Source: Chelativorans sp. ZYF759 (GTDB taxonomy: Bacteria; Pseudomonadota; Alphaproteobacteria; Rhizobiales; Rhizobiaceae). From it: a stretch of 64,000 nt of DNA. Position numbers and translations under genes: made by a program. Positions 27,088 to 36,491 of this stretch are shown piece by piece (position 1 is the first letter of the stretch; each line of letters starts with the position of its first letter). The notes beneath the pieces are model-generated. The model saw only the letters and a list, made by a program, of their open reading frames with translations, searched no databases and was not told the origin of the DNA. The stretch lies in NCBI RefSeq assembly GCF_012911015.1, contig NZ_WVVV01000006.1, forward strand, positions 212,830-276,829. The letters are read 5' to 3'.

Positions 27088-29172
27088 CTACTCGGCCGCC
27101 TGCTTGAACCCGCCCCGCGCGAGCGCTGAACATTCGGCCATGATGGCCGAGGCCCGTGCGATCGGGTTCGTCAGATAGAAGTCTTTCACCGGCGATGCAA
27201 ACGAAGCCTTGCCGATTTTCCCGGCCTTCGTCCCGAGCACCGCCACATGCGAGGCTTCGCCAGCCTCGATCTGGTCGACCCGCGCCAGATGCGGGTACTG
27301 TCCATAGAGTTCGGCCCGCAACTGCTGGAGCGAATCGAAGGGCAGTTTGTGACCCAGCACGTCAGACAGCGCGCGCAGGATCGCCCAGTCCTCACGGGCA
27401 TCGCCCGGCGCAAAGCCCGCGCGATTGGTCATCTGGACGCGACCCTCGGTATTCACATAGGTACCGGATTTTTCCGTGTAGGTCGCGCCGGGCAGGATGA
27501 CGTCCGCGCGGTGCGCGCCGGAATCGCCATGCGTGCCCACGTAGATCGCGAAGGCATCCGCGCCTACGGCGTCCATGTCGATCTCGTCGGCACCGAGCAG
27601 GAAGAGCACGTCGAGACCGCCCATCATTGCCGCAACGTTCTTGCCGCCCTCGCCCGGCACGAAACCGATATCGAGGCCGCCCACGCGGGCGGCAGCGGTG
27701 TGAAGCACGCCGAAACCGTTCCAGTCTGCGGTGACTGCCTTGCAGGCCTGCGCGATGCTGGCGGCAAGCGCCAGTATGGCCGCGCCGTCGGGACGCGCGA
27801 TAGCGCCCTGCCCGACGATGATCATCGGCCGCTTGGCCTTCTTGAGCACGGACAGGAACTTGTGACCGCCTTCCGCAAGGTCCTTCAGCGTCTCGGGACC
27901 GGCACCCAGCATCTCCGCGTCGTAACGCAGATCGCCGACCTCGCCGATCACGCCAACGGGGAAGCCGCCCATACGCCAGCGCTTGCGGATGCGCGCATTG
28001 AGGACGGAGGCCTCGAAGCGCGGGTTGGCGCCGATGATGAGAAGCGCGTCGGCCTCTTCGATGCCTTCGATGGTGGGGTTGAAGATGTAACTTGCACGGC
28101 CCATCGCAGGGTCGAGCGCCGTCCCATCCTGCCGGCAGTCGATATTGGCCGACCCCAGCGAGCCCATGAGCTGCTTGAGGGCGAACATCTCCTCAACGCT
28201 GGCGAGATCGCCGGCGATGGCGCCGATACGGTCGGCACCGGCCTTGGACACGGAAGTGCGGATTGCCTCGAAGGCTTCCGACCAGGTCGCCGGAACAAGC
28301 TTGCCCTGACGTCGGACATAGGGGCGGTCGAGGCGCTGGGTGCGCAGCCCATCCCAGACGAAGCGCGTCTTGTCGGAGATCCACTCCTCGTTCACCGCGT
28401 CATTGATGCGCGGCAGGATGCGCATGACCTCGCGGCCGCGCGTATCGACCCGGATCGCCGAGCCGACCGCATCCATGACGTCGATCGATTCGGTCTTGGT
28501 CAGTTCCCACGGCCGCGCCTGGAAGGCGTAGGGCTTCGAGGTCAGCGCGCCGACCGGGCACAGATCAATGACGTTGCCCTGAAGCTCCGACGTCATCGCC
28601 TGTTCGAGATAGGTGGTGATCTCCATGTCCTCGCCGCGCCCGGTGGCGCCGAGTTCGGAGATGCCGGCCACCTCGGTCGTGAAGCGTACGCAGCGCGTGC
28701 AATGGATGCAGCGCGTCATGATCGTCTTGACGAGCGGCCCGATATATTTGTCTTCCACCGCGCGCTTGTTCTCGTGGAAGCGCGAGGCGTCCACGCCATA
28801 GGCCATGGCCTGGTCCTGCAGGTCGCACTCGCCGCCCTGATCGCAGATCGGGCAATCGAGCGGATGGTTGATGAGCAGGAACTCCATCACGCCTTCGCGC
28901 GCCTTGCGCACCATTGGTGTGTTCGTGAAGATCTCGGGGGCTTCGCCGTTCGGACCGGGACGCAGGTCCCGCACGCCCATGGCGCAGGAAGCAGCCGGCT
29001 TGGGCGGTCCGCCCTTCACCTCTACCAGGCACATGCGGCAATTGCCGGCGATCGACAAGCGCTCGTGGAAGCAGAAGCGCGGCACTTCCGCGCCTGCTTC
29101 TTCCGCCGCCTGAAGCAGCGTGTAGTGATCGGGTACTTCGATCTCGTTGCCGTCGACCTTGAGTATCGCCAT
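27088..29172 (-). CDS. nuoG: NADH-quinone oxidoreductase subunit G
   Basis: A 694-residue peripheral-arm subunit. The N-terminal ferredoxin-like [2Fe-2S] site uses C34, C45, C48 and C63. Then come the HxxxC-type cluster ([19 protein letters not shown]) and a four-cysteine cluster beginning [11 protein letters not shown]. The rest is a molybdopterin-enzyme-like domain without cofactor. Length is typical of alphaproteobacteria and mitochondria. It is separated by 54 bases from the upstream HhH-domain gene. Confidence 0.98.
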   Translation of the reverse strand: MAILKVDGNEIEVPDHYTLLQAAEEAGAEVPRFCFHERLSIAGNCRMCLVEVKGGPPKPAASCAMGVRDLRPGPNGEAPEIFTNTPMVRKAREGVMEFLLINHPLDCPICDQGGECDLQDQAMAYGVDASRFHENKRAVEDKYIGPLVKTIMTRCIHCTRCVRFTTEVAGISELGATGRGEDMEITTYLEQAMTSELQGNVIDLCPVGALTSKPYAFQARPWELTKTESIDVMDAVGSAIRVDTRGREVMRILPRINDAVNEEWISDKTRFVWDGLRTQRLDRPYVRRQGKLVPATWSEAFEAIRTSVSKAGADRIGAIAGDLASVEEMFALKQLMGSLGSANIDCRQDGTALDPAMGRASYIFNPTIEGIEEADALLIIGANPRFEASVLNARIRKRWRMGGFPVGVIGEVGDLRYDAEMLGAGPETLKDLAEGGHKFLSVLKKAKRPMIIVGQGAIARPDGAAILALAASIAQACKAVTADWNGFGVLHTAAARVGGLDIGFVPGEGGKNVAAMMGGLDVLFLLGADEIDMDAVGADAFAIYVGTHGDSGAHRADVILPGATYTEKSGTYVNTEGRVQMTNRAGFAPGDAREDWAILRALSDVLGHKLPFDSLQQLRAELYGQYPHLARVDQIEAGEASHVAVLGTKAGKIGKASFASPVKDFYLTNPIARASAIMAECSALARGGFKQAAE

Positions 29173-29226
29173 CTCAGTCCAATCCCAGCGGCCCCAGCCG
29201 CAATCTTGCCGGCTGCAACAGCCGGA

Positions 29227-29967
29227 TTATTCTGCGCTTGCCAGCTTGCGTGCCTGGCCTGTCCAGTCGTCCCGCCCGATGCGGCCGGCAAAACCCAGTT
29301 CCTCGTCGAGCCAGGCGATCTCGCCCTCGGCCAGTTCGGCGATCTGGGCATAAGTCCATATGCCGAGCTTGTTGAGCACCTGCTCCAGCTTCGGGCCGAC
29401 GCCAGAAATTGCTTTCAGGTCATCGACGGCATCCGGCTTTGCCAGGGCCCTGGGCCTGGAGGGGCCGGAAGCCTTGGCAGTCGCCTCTGGCTTCGCGGCA
29501 GCCTTTGCCGATTTCCTGGCCGTGGCGGCCGCCTTGCGCGTGGCGTCTTCGGCGATCTTGCGCGCGCTGGCGGCATTCTCGGCGCTCGCACGTTCGGCTT
29601 CAACCGCCGCATTGCGCATCATCTTGTCGGCCTGACTGCTGACCCCGTCAGACGCGACGAGTTCGAGGCGCGGCTTGCCGCCGGCGGCCTTGGGCGCGGC
29701 AGCCGGCCTGTCGCTCTCGGAGGCGGGCTCAAGAATCTGGCGAGAAGCCTCGGCAACTCCCGCGACCGTGCCCATCCACAAGCCGAAGGCGTGGCTGGCG
29801 ACACCGAAGCCGATCGCCGACATGGCCGCCGCGCCCGCCATCGGATGGATGAACAGGTTCAACGCGCCGCCGAATTCCTTCGGCAGCATGGCCTCGTAAG
29901 CTCTCGCCATCTCGTCGATCGCGCTGGTGTCTTTCATTCTGGTCCTGGGCATGGTCGATTTCGGCAT
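29227..29967 (-). CDS. HhH-domain protein inside the nuo operon
   Basis: A 246-residue protein between nuoF and nuoG. Residues about 25-75 are hydrophobic and Ala/Gly-rich (AGAAAMSAIGFGVASHAFGL), the middle (about 85-175) is an Ala/Lys-rich low-complexity helix, and the end (about 180-246) is a helix-hairpin-helix-like domain: LKAISGVGPKLEQVLNKLGI, then QIAELAEGEIAWLDEELGF. This C-terminal domain is often annotated as NADH-ubiquinone dehydrogenase-associated in Hyphomicrobiales and can also occur as an extension of NuoE. AGGAG precedes the ATG at 29967. Its role in complex I is not established. Confidence 0.85.
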   Translation of the reverse strand: MPKSTMPRTRMKDTSAIDEMARAYEAMLPKEFGGALNLFIHPMAGAAAMSAIGFGVASHAFGLWMGTVAGVAEASRQILEPASESDRPAAAPKAAGGKPRLELVASDGVSSQADKMMRNAAVEAERASAENAASARKIAEDATRKAAATARKSAKAAAKPEATAKASGPSRPRALAKPDAVDDLKAISGVGPKLEQVLNKLGIWTYAQIAELAEGEIAWLDEELGFAGRIGRDDWTGQARKLASAE

Positions 29968-30025
29968 CAGATGCTCCTGTGCTGGTCGGTTCCTGCCCCT
30001 CCCCTTCGTTTCCTTGGCGCTTCTT

Positions 30026-31333
30026 CTATTCGGCGGCAACCAGCGCCGGCTCGGCCCGGTGCGAATTGCGCGTGAACTCGTCGATGCGACGCTCGATCTC
30101 CGGTCGGAAATGCCGGATCAGGCCCTGGATCGGCCAGGCCGCGGCATCGCCAAGCGCGCAGATCGTGTGGCCCTCCACCTGCTTGGTGACCTCGAGCAGC
30201 ATGTCGATCTCGCGCTTCTGCGCCTCTCCGCGCACCAGACGCTCCATCACGCGCCACATCCAGCCGGTACCTTCGCGGCAGGGCGTGCACTGGCCGCAGC
30301 TCTCATGCTTGTAGAAATAGGAAAGCCGCGCGATCGCCTTAACGATGTCGGTCGACTTGTCCATCACGATCACGGCTGCCGTGCCAAGGCCCGACTTGAG
30401 GTCGCGAAGCGCGTCGAAGTCCATTGGTGCGTCGATGATCTCGTGCGCTGGAACGAGCGGCACCGACGACCCGCCCGGAATGACTGCAAGAAGATTGTCC
30501 CAGCCGCCGCGGACCCCGCCGCAATGACGTTCGATCAGCTCGCGGAAGGAAATCGACATCGCCTCCTCCACCGTGCAGGGGGTGTTCACATGCCCCGAGA
30601 TGCAGAACAGCTTGGTGCCGACATTGTTGGGCCTCCCGAAGGAAGAAAACCAGCCCGCGCCGCGGCGCAGAATGGTCGGCGCGACGGCGATCGATTCCAC
30701 GTTGTTGACGGTCGTCGGGCAGCCATAAAGGCCGACATTGGCCGGGAATGGCGGCTTCAGGCGCGGCTGACCCTTCTTGCCCTCCAGGCTCTCAAGCAGC
30801 GCGGTTTCCTCGCCGCAGATATAGGCGCCGGCACCATGGTGGACGAAGACGTCGAAATCCCAGCCATTCTTGTTGTTCTTGCCCAGCAACCCGGCATCGT
30901 AGCATTCATCGATCGCGGCCTGCAGCGCCTCGCGCTCACGAATAAACTCGCCGCGCACATAGATGTAGGCGGTGTGCGCGTTCATCGCGAAACCGGCGAT
31001 CAGGCAGCCCTCGACCAGCGTATGCGGGTCGTGACGCATGATCTCGCGGTCCTTGCAGGTGCCAGGCTCCGATTCGTCGGCATTGACGACCAGATAATGC
31101 GGCCGCTCGCCCACTTCCTTGGGCATGAAGGACCATTTGAGGCCGGTGGGGAAGCCCGCGCCGCCACGGCCGCGCAGGCCCGAATCCTTCATCTCCTGAA
31201 TGATCCAGTCGCGGCCTTTCTCGATCATCCCCTTGGTGCCATCCCAGTGGCCGCGGCGCATCGCGCCGGCCAGAGAACGGTCGAACTGGCCGTAGATGTT
31301 GGTGAAGATGCGGTCCTTGTCCTCAAGCATCAC
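30026..31333 (-). CDS. nuoF: NADH-quinone oxidoreductase subunit F
   Basis: A 435-residue subunit with FMN, NADH site and one [4Fe-4S] cluster. The nucleotide loop is [15 protein letters not shown] near residue 54, the FMN segment is [19 protein letters not shown], and the cluster ligands are in [15 protein letters not shown] with a distal Cys in [12 protein letters not shown]. The start overlaps the nuoE stop by 4 bases (ATGA). Confidence 0.98.
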   Translation of the reverse strand: MMLEDKDRIFTNIYGQFDRSLAGAMRRGHWDGTKGMIEKGRDWIIQEMKDSGLRGRGGAGFPTGLKWSFMPKEVGERPHYLVVNADESEPGTCKDREIMRHDPHTLVEGCLIAGFAMNAHTAYIYVRGEFIREREALQAAIDECYDAGLLGKNNKNGWDFDVFVHHGAGAYICGEETALLESLEGKKGQPRLKPPFPANVGLYGCPTTVNNVESIAVAPTILRRGAGWFSSFGRPNNVGTKLFCISGHVNTPCTVEEAMSISFRELIERHCGGVRGGWDNLLAVIPGGSSVPLVPAHEIIDAPMDFDALRDLKSGLGTAAVIVMDKSTDIVKAIARLSYFYKHESCGQCTPCREGTGWMWRVMERLVRGEAQKREIDMLLEVTKQVEGHTICALGDAAAWPIQGLIRHFRPEIERRIDEFTRNSHRAEPALVAAE

Positions 31334-32274
31334 GCGGCTCCGCCTTTGTCTTTCTTGCCGGACTTGCCCTTCGGTGCCGCCGAAGCGCCCGCCTTGCCGT
31401 CGGGATGCTTGCGCGGCCTGGCCTCGCCCTCAACCGTGGGTTCGGTCAGATCTGCTGCGGCTTCATCGTCGGCCGGCGCCGATACGCTGGCCGCCTTCTC
31501 GCCGTTCCGGGACGCCTTCTCGGGCGATGGCGACTTCACGCCGGGTGCCGTCTCCATCGCGAATGTCTTCGGCTTCGCCGCCCGCGAAGGCGGCATGGAG
31601 GTGCCTTCCTTCTGCGGCGCCGCGGCTACGCGCTCGCTGGCGTGGTGCTTGCCGGTGACGATTGCTTCGTCCGTGAGGCTCGTCAAGCCGGTGGCCGGCG
31701 CGGAATAGACCCTGTCGATCTGGGGACCCGGCTTGACGGAATCGCCCTTGCCAGCCTCGAACGCGTCGATGATCTCGTCCAGCCGTTCCGGCGTCAGATC
31801 CTCATAGGCGTCCTTGAAGATCATCACCATGGGCGCGTTCACGCAGGCACCCTGGCACTCGACCTCTTCCCAGGACAGCGTCCCGGATCCGTTCGTGTGG
31901 AAGGGCTCCGGATGGATTTTCTTCTTGCAAAGGTCGATCAGTTCCTCCGACCCGCGCAACATGCACGGCGTGGTGCCGCAGACCTGGATATGAGCGCGGG
32001 TGCCGACGGGCGCCAACTGGAACTGGGTGTAGAATGTCGCCACTTCCAATGCACGAATATAGGGCATGCCTATCATGTCGGCGACATGCTCGATGGCCGA
32101 CTTGGTGACCCATCCTTCCTGCTCCTGCGCGCGCATGAGCAGCGGAATCACGGCGGAATGCTCGCGCCCCTGCGGGTATTTCTTGATTGCCTGCTTGGCC
32201 CAGGCGGCGTTGGCACGATTGAACGCGAAGCCTTCGGGCTGGACACTGGCGTCTGCGAGACGGCGGACACTCAT
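31330..32274 (-). CDS. nuoE: NADH-quinone oxidoreductase subunit E with long C-terminal tail
   Basis: A 314-residue protein. Residues about 15-175 are the thioredoxin-like [2Fe-2S] subunit, with ligands in [11 protein letters not shown] and [13 protein letters not shown]. The usual NuoE ends near there; this one continues for about 130 residues of low-complexity sequence rich in Lys, Ala, Pro, Glu and Ser, ending [13 protein letters not shown]. The ATG directly follows the nuoD TAG, and the stop overlaps nuoF. The tail has no recognisable fold and no HhH domain; an HhH domain is encoded separately downstream of nuoF. Confidence 0.95.
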   Translation of the reverse strand: MSVRRLADASVQPEGFAFNRANAAWAKQAIKKYPQGREHSAVIPLLMRAQEQEGWVTKSAIEHVADMIGMPYIRALEVATFYTQFQLAPVGTRAHIQVCGTTPCMLRGSEELIDLCKKKIHPEPFHTNGSGTLSWEEVECQGACVNAPMVMIFKDAYEDLTPERLDEIIDAFEAGKGDSVKPGPQIDRVYSAPATGLTSLTDEAIVTGKHHASERVAAAPQKEGTSMPPSRAAKPKTFAMETAPGVKSPSPEKASRNGEKAASVSAPADDEAAADLTEPTVEGEARPRKHPDGKAGASAAPKGKSGKKDKGGAA

Positions 32275-33465
32275 CTAGCGATCGACCTCTCCAAAAACGA
32301 TATCGAGCGATCCGAGGATCGCGGCGACGTCGGCCAGCAAATGGCCGCGACTGATGAAATCCATGGCCTGCAGATGGGCAAAGCCCGGTGCACGCAGCTT
32401 GCAGCGATAGGGCTTGTTGGTGCCGTCCGACACGAGATAGACGCCGAATTCGCCCTTGGGCGCCTCTACCGCCGCATAAACCTCGCCCTCGGGCACGCGA
32501 TAGCCCTCGGTGTAGAGCTTGAAATGATGGATCAGCGCTTCCATCGAGCGCTTCATGGCGGCGCGCTTGGGCGGGACGACCTTGCCGTCGATCGCGGAAA
32601 CGGGCCCGGTCTTCTGGGCGCCCAGCAGACGATCCACGCATTGGCGGATGATCTTCGCCGACTGGCGCATCTCTTCCATCCGGATGAGATAGCGGTCGTA
32701 GCAGTCGCCATTCTTGCCGATGGGGATGTCGAACTCCATCTGGTCATAACACTCGTAGGGCTGCGACTTGCGCAGATCCCAGGCAGCGCCAGAGCCGCGC
32801 ACCATCACGCCCGAGAAACCCCAGGCCCAGGCATCGTCCAGCGTGACGACGCCGATGTCGACATTGCGCTGCTTGAAGATGCGGTTGTGGGTCAGAAGGT
32901 TGTCGAGATCATCGAGCGTCTTGAGAAAGGGATCGATCCACTTGCCGATGTCCTCGACCAGCCTGTCGGGAATGTCCTGGTGTACGCCGCCGGGGCGGAA
33001 ATAGGCCGCATGCATGCGCGCGCCGGATGCCCGCTCGTAGAACACCATCAGCTTCTCGCGCTCCTCGAAACCCCACAAAGGCGGGGTGAGCGCGCCGACG
33101 TCCAGCGCCTGCGTGGTGATGTTGAGAAGGTGATTGAGAACGCGGCCGATCTCCGAGTAGAGCACCCGGATGACCTGCCCGCGAATCGGCACCTCGATGC
33201 CCATCAGCCGTTCCACCGCCAGCGCGAAGGCGTGCTCCTGATTCATCGGCGCGACATAATCGAGCCGGTCGAAATAAGGCACGGCCTGCAGGTAGGTCTT
33301 GTGCTCGATGAGCTTTTCGGTCCCGCGATGCAGGAGGCCGATATGCGGATCAACGCGTTCGACCACCTCGCCGTCCAGTTCCAGCACGAGGCGCAGCACG
33401 CCGTGCGCGGCCGGATGCTGCGGACCGAAATTGATGTTGAAGTTGCGGACGTTAAGCTCGGCCAT
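32275..33465 (-). CDS. nuoD: NADH-quinone oxidoreductase subunit D
   Basis: A 396-residue subunit, homologue of the 49-kDa protein and [NiFe]-hydrogenase large subunit. The start [21 protein letters not shown] carries the quinone-site histidine; [13 protein letters not shown]-like and [20 protein letters not shown] segments follow, and the protein ends with the conserved [21 protein letters not shown]-type C-terminus. It is preceded by the 59-residue small gene and abuts nuoE. Confidence 0.98.
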   Translation of the reverse strand: MAELNVRNFNINFGPQHPAAHGVLRLVLELDGEVVERVDPHIGLLHRGTEKLIEHKTYLQAVPYFDRLDYVAPMNQEHAFALAVERLMGIEVPIRGQVIRVLYSEIGRVLNHLLNITTQALDVGALTPPLWGFEEREKLMVFYERASGARMHAAYFRPGGVHQDIPDRLVEDIGKWIDPFLKTLDDLDNLLTHNRIFKQRNVDIGVVTLDDAWAWGFSGVMVRGSGAAWDLRKSQPYECYDQMEFDIPIGKNGDCYDRYLIRMEEMRQSAKIIRQCVDRLLGAQKTGPVSAIDGKVVPPKRAAMKRSMEALIHHFKLYTEGYRVPEGEVYAAVEAPKGEFGVYLVSDGTNKPYRCKLRAPGFAHLQAMDFISRGHLLADVAAILGSLDIVFGEVDR

Positions 33466-33495
33466 ATGCCCTACCCAATGCGCCTGACGCGCCTG

Positions 33496-33675
33496 TCAAT
33501 TCCATAGCCACCCGCCGCCGAACAGCAACAGCGCCACGCCGGCAATCACAAGCGCCACGAGAACCCTGCCGACGGCGTCGCTGACGAAAGGCCTGCCCGC
33601 CATCCAGGTGGCGACGTAGGCCACGGCCGCGACCGCGATCGCCAGAAGAGCGGCCAGGAACAGAAATCGAACCAT
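33496..33675 (-). CDS. 59-residue two-helix membrane protein between nuoC and nuoD
   Basis: A 59-residue frame in the 228-base gap between the nuoC stop and the nuoD start. The product begins MVRFLFLAALLAIAVAAVAY and has two clear hydrophobic helices (about 3-21 and 38-56), a connecting loop WMAGRPFVSDAVGR, and the ending GGGWLWN. The frame fills the gap, its hydrophobic pattern is coherent, and it ends in TGA before nuoD. A competing frame in the same gap gives an Arg/Gly-rich product and is rejected. Ribosome-site support is modest (GGAG twelve bases upstream). I recognise no family. Confidence 0.7.
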   Translation of the reverse strand: MVRFLFLAALLAIAVAAVAYVATWMAGRPFVSDAVGRVLVALVIAGVALLLFGGGWLWN

Positions 33676-33693
33676 CGCCCGTCATCGCTCCAC

Positions 33694-34299
33694 TCACTGC
33701 TTCGCCTTCTCGTCGCCCGGCAGAACGTAGTCCGTGCCCTCCCAGGGAGAGAGAAAATCGAAGTCGCGGAACTCCTGCTTCAGCTCCACCGGTTCGTACA
33801 CGACCCGCTTCAGCTCGTCGTCGTAGCGGACCTCGACGAAGCCGGTCAGCGGAAAATCCTTGCGCAGCGGATGACCCTCGAACCCGTAATCGGTGAGGAT
33901 GCGGCGCAGTTCCGGATGCCCCGTGAAGAGGATGCCGTAGAGGTCATAGGCCTCGCGTTCGAACCAGTCGGCACCCGGGAACACCGAGGTCGCGGAAGGG
34001 ACCGGCGTGTCCTCATCGGTCGACAGCTTGACGCGGATGCGCTGGTTCTGATGCGGCGACATCAGGTGATAGACCACCTCGAAGCGCTTCTCGCGCATCG
34101 GATAGTCAACGCCGCAGATGTCGATGAAGGAGATGAAGCGGCACTGCACGTCATCCTTCAGGAAGGTAAGCACGTCGACGATGTCGCCCGGCTCCACGAT
34201 CAGCGTCAGGTCGCCAAAGGCGATCTGCACGTCCTGGATCTGGGCATCCAGCCGCTCCGTCACATAGGCGGCAAGGTCCTTGAGCGCTTCAATGTTCAT
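33694..34299 (-). CDS. nuoC: NADH-quinone oxidoreductase subunit C
   Basis: A 201-residue subunit, homologue of the 30-kDa protein. The signature is present: [20 protein letters not shown], then [20 protein letters not shown]. The ATG at 34299 is chosen because AGGAG lies six bases before it; the ATG at 34305 directly abuts the AGGAG. It follows nuoB by 9 bases. Confidence 0.97.
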   Translation of the reverse strand: MNIEALKDLAAYVTERLDAQIQDVQIAFGDLTLIVEPGDIVDVLTFLKDDVQCRFISFIDICGVDYPMREKRFEVVYHLMSPHQNQRIRVKLSTDEDTPVPSATSVFPGADWFEREAYDLYGILFTGHPELRRILTDYGFEGHPLRKDFPLTGFVEVRYDDELKRVVYEPVELKQEFRDFDFLSPWEGTDYVLPGDEKAKQ

Positions 34300-34308
34300 G
34301 CCCATCTC

Positions 34309-34890
34309 CTAGCGCTCGATCGTGCCGGTGCGGCGGATCTTCTTTTGCAGGAGAAGAACGCCGTAGAGCAGCGCTTCGGCCGTCGGCGGACAGCCCGGCA
34401 CGTAGATGTCGACCGGCACGACGCGGTCGCAACCGCGCACCACGGAATAGGAATAGTGATAGTAGCCACCGCCATTGGCGCAGGAGCCCATCGAAATGAC
34501 ATAGCGCGGCTCCGGCATCTGGTCGTAGACCTTGCGGAGTGCCGGCGCCATCTTGTTGGTCAGCGTGCCGGCCACGATCATCACGTCGGACTGGCGCGGA
34601 GAGGCGCGCGGCGCGAAGCCGAACCGCTCGCCGTCGTAGCGGGGCATCGAGGTATGCATCATCTCGACCGCGCAGCAGGCCAGACCGAAGGTCATCCACA
34701 TCAACGAGCCGGTGCGCGCCCAGGTGATCAGTGCCTCGGACGACGTGACCAGAAAGCCCTTGTCGGACAATTCGGCATTGATGTCGCCGTAAAACGCATC
34801 GTTCTCGCCCACCGGACGACCGGTATTCGGATCGATGATTCCCTTGGGCTGCTGGGCGACAAGGGTTTCCGAGCGATTGCTCAATCCCAT
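34309..34890 (-). CDS. nuoB: NADH-quinone oxidoreductase subunit B
   Basis: A 193-residue subunit holding the N2 cluster next to the quinone site. The tandem cysteines are in [12 protein letters not shown]; further ligands are in [16 protein letters not shown] and [13 protein letters not shown]. The ATG at 34890 has GGGAG seven bases upstream and is preferred over the one at 34911. It overlaps the nuoA stop by 10 bases. Confidence 0.97.
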   Translation of the reverse strand: MGLSNRSETLVAQQPKGIIDPNTGRPVGENDAFYGDINAELSDKGFLVTSSEALITWARTGSLMWMTFGLACCAVEMMHTSMPRYDGERFGFAPRASPRQSDVMIVAGTLTNKMAPALRKVYDQMPEPRYVISMGSCANGGGYYHYSYSVVRGCDRVVPVDIYVPGCPPTAEALLYGVLLLQKKIRRTGTIER

Positions 34891-35249
34891 TCCAGCGCTC
34901 CCTTTTTCCATTCGTAGATGAAGCCGATCGTCAGCACGGTCAGAAACACCATCATAGACCAGAAACCCATCCAGCCGATCTCGGCGAACGAGACCGCCCA
35001 GGGGAAGAGGAACGCGACCTCCAGGTCGAAGATGATGAAGAGGATGGCAACCAGGTAGAAGCGGATGTCGAACTTCATGCGCGCATCGTCAAACGCATTG
35101 AAGCCGCATTCATAGGCGGACAATTTCTCCGGATCGGGATTGCGGTAGGCGACGAGGAACGGGGCCGCGATGAGCGCGATACCGATCACCGCTGCGACCG
35201 CGATGAAAATCACGATGGGCAGATAGTCCTGAAGAAGTTCGCTCGCCAT
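34881..35249 (-). CDS. nuoA: NADH-quinone oxidoreductase subunit A
   Basis: A 122-residue three-helix membrane subunit. The loop after helix 1 carries the conserved [20 protein letters not shown] segment with the Cys exposed in the deactive state of complex I; the acidic [13 protein letters not shown] follows. It is the first gene of the nuo operon. The leader just upstream contains GGCCG-TAAC-CGGCC, a short hairpin 12 bases before the ATG. Confidence 0.97.
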   Translation of the reverse strand: MASELLQDYLPIVIFIAVAAVIGIALIAAPFLVAYRNPDPEKLSAYECGFNAFDDARMKFDIRFYLVAILFIIFDLEVAFLFPWAVSFAEIGWMGFWSMMVFLTVLTIGFIYEWKKGALEWD

Positions 35250-35548
35250 AGCTGATCCATCGGCCGGTTACGGCCTTTGATATAATCGCCTTACCGGGTT
35301 GGGAAAACCGCGACAGATTCGCCCGGGCCGGCTCACGGCGATGCGTCATGTTGCAACGCGGCGACGGTTAGCGCAGGGCCGAACCGGACGCAAGTCAAAC
35401 CTTGACGTCTCCCACCATGCGCCGGCACGAGGCGGACAGGCGCGCACTGCCCCACTCACGCAAACCATCGTGTTTCATTGCGGGAACCTTTGCTCTAGAT
35501 TTGCGTCTGTTTCGAGTTCAAGCATTTTGCGACAGGAGTATCGGGGTC
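35250..35548. promoter_or_regulatory. Divergent intergenic region of nuoA and the FliO-like gene
   Basis: 299 bases without a gene. It must contain the promoter of the whole leftward nuo transcript and that of the rightward FliO-like gene. Minus-strand elements seen are TATATC at about 35311 and TTTGACTTG at about 35391-35399, but neither has a convincing partner at correct spacing. A GGCCG/CGGCC stem lies at 35262-35275. No operator is evident. Confidence 0.5.
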
Positions 35549-36472
35549 ATGACTGAGTGGTTCGAGAGCATGGCCGGTCCGGCCTACGCGCCGGCATTGA
35601 TGTGGACGGCCCTGGCGCTCCTGGCGCTTGTCGTGATCCTGATCGCGGTCAAGCTTTTCCGAAGTCTCACTGCCGGCACCTTCATCGCAGGCGGACGAAA
35701 CCGCCGGGCGCGTCTTGCCGTGATGGATGCGACGGCGATCGACAATCAGCGACGGTTGGTGCTGGTGCGCCGCGACGATGTGGAGCACCTGATTCTGATT
35801 GGCGGCGCGAGCGATCTGGTCATCGAGCGCGATATCGGCGCTAATGATGAAGCTTCGCGCGGAGAGTCTGGCGCCGCGGCGATCCGTGAAGTTCCCAGCG
35901 CGGCTCCCGACCGTCCTGCTCCCGCAGCACGCACAAGCGATGATGCGCGTGCCGTTGCGGCGCCGACTCGGAACCCTCAGGCCGCGCCCACGCGACCCTC
36001 CCACCCTTCCAGGCCCACCTCCACCGCGCCGACAGTTGCCCCAGCCGCCGAATCCGTCGTGCCGCCGGTGGCCGCAGCTCCGCGTGCAGCGGCCGCTCCT
36101 CTCGCTGTTTCGAGGCCGGTCCCGAGCGAGCCGCGATTCGAGCAGCCCTCCGCCCAGCCGACCGTCCAGCCGGCGCCGACGCGCCCTTCCGCTGCGCCAG
36201 AGATGGCGGCGATTCCCGAGCCCGTTCGCGCCGAGGGCGGCACCTCTCGAGACACCGTTTCCGGCACAGCCAGCGCGGGCCCTGCAATCGCCTCAACGCG
36301 CAGCCGCGACGACGCCGACCTCGACGACGCGCTGCTTGAGGAACTGGAGCTGACGCTGGAGGAGGACGAGCGGCGCAGCCCCACGCCTGGGCCGGACGCC
36401 ACCCGCGGGGATCCCGATCTCGACGACGAAATGGACCGGCTTCTCGGCGAATTGTCGGGCGAGCGACGCTAA
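35549..36472 (+). CDS. FliO-like domain membrane protein with acidic tail
   Basis: A 307-residue protein. One transmembrane helix (about 15-37, ALALLALVVILIAVKL) is followed by a compact beta domain like that of FliO: ARLAVMDATAIDNQRRLVLV, then RRDDVEHLILIGGASDLVIE. About residues 110-250 are Pro/Ala/Arg-rich linker. The tail has two related acidic helices, DADLDDALLEELELTLEED and DPDLDDEMDRLLGELSGE. FliO assists flagellar export assembly, but no flagellar gene is in the window and the role here is open. AGGAG precedes the ATG at 35549. It is divergent from nuoA. Confidence 0.72.
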   Translation: MTEWFESMAGPAYAPALMWTALALLALVVILIAVKLFRSLTAGTFIAGGRNRRARLAVMDATAIDNQRRLVLVRRDDVEHLILIGGASDLVIERDIGANDEASRGESGAAAIREVPSAAPDRPAPAARTSDDARAVAAPTRNPQAAPTRPSHPSRPTSTAPTVAPAAESVVPPVAAAPRAAAAPLAVSRPVPSEPRFEQPSAQPTVQPAPTRPSAAPEMAAIPEPVRAEGGTSRDTVSGTASAGPAIASTRSRDDADLDDALLEELELTLEEDERRSPTPGPDATRGDPDLDDEMDRLLGELSGERR

Positions 36473-36491
36473 GGGCCGCCGGGGAAGAGCA

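Noticed and set aside
27247-30075. A 942-codon open frame antisense to nuoG and the HhH gene
   Set aside because: It mirrors nuoG codon bias and has no recognisable domain; there is no plausible ribosome site or operon context.
33452-33697. An 81-codon minus-strand frame in the nuoC-nuoD gap
   Set aside because: Its product is Arg/Gly-rich and runs into nuoD; the alternative 59-residue frame has a coherent two-helix membrane pattern.
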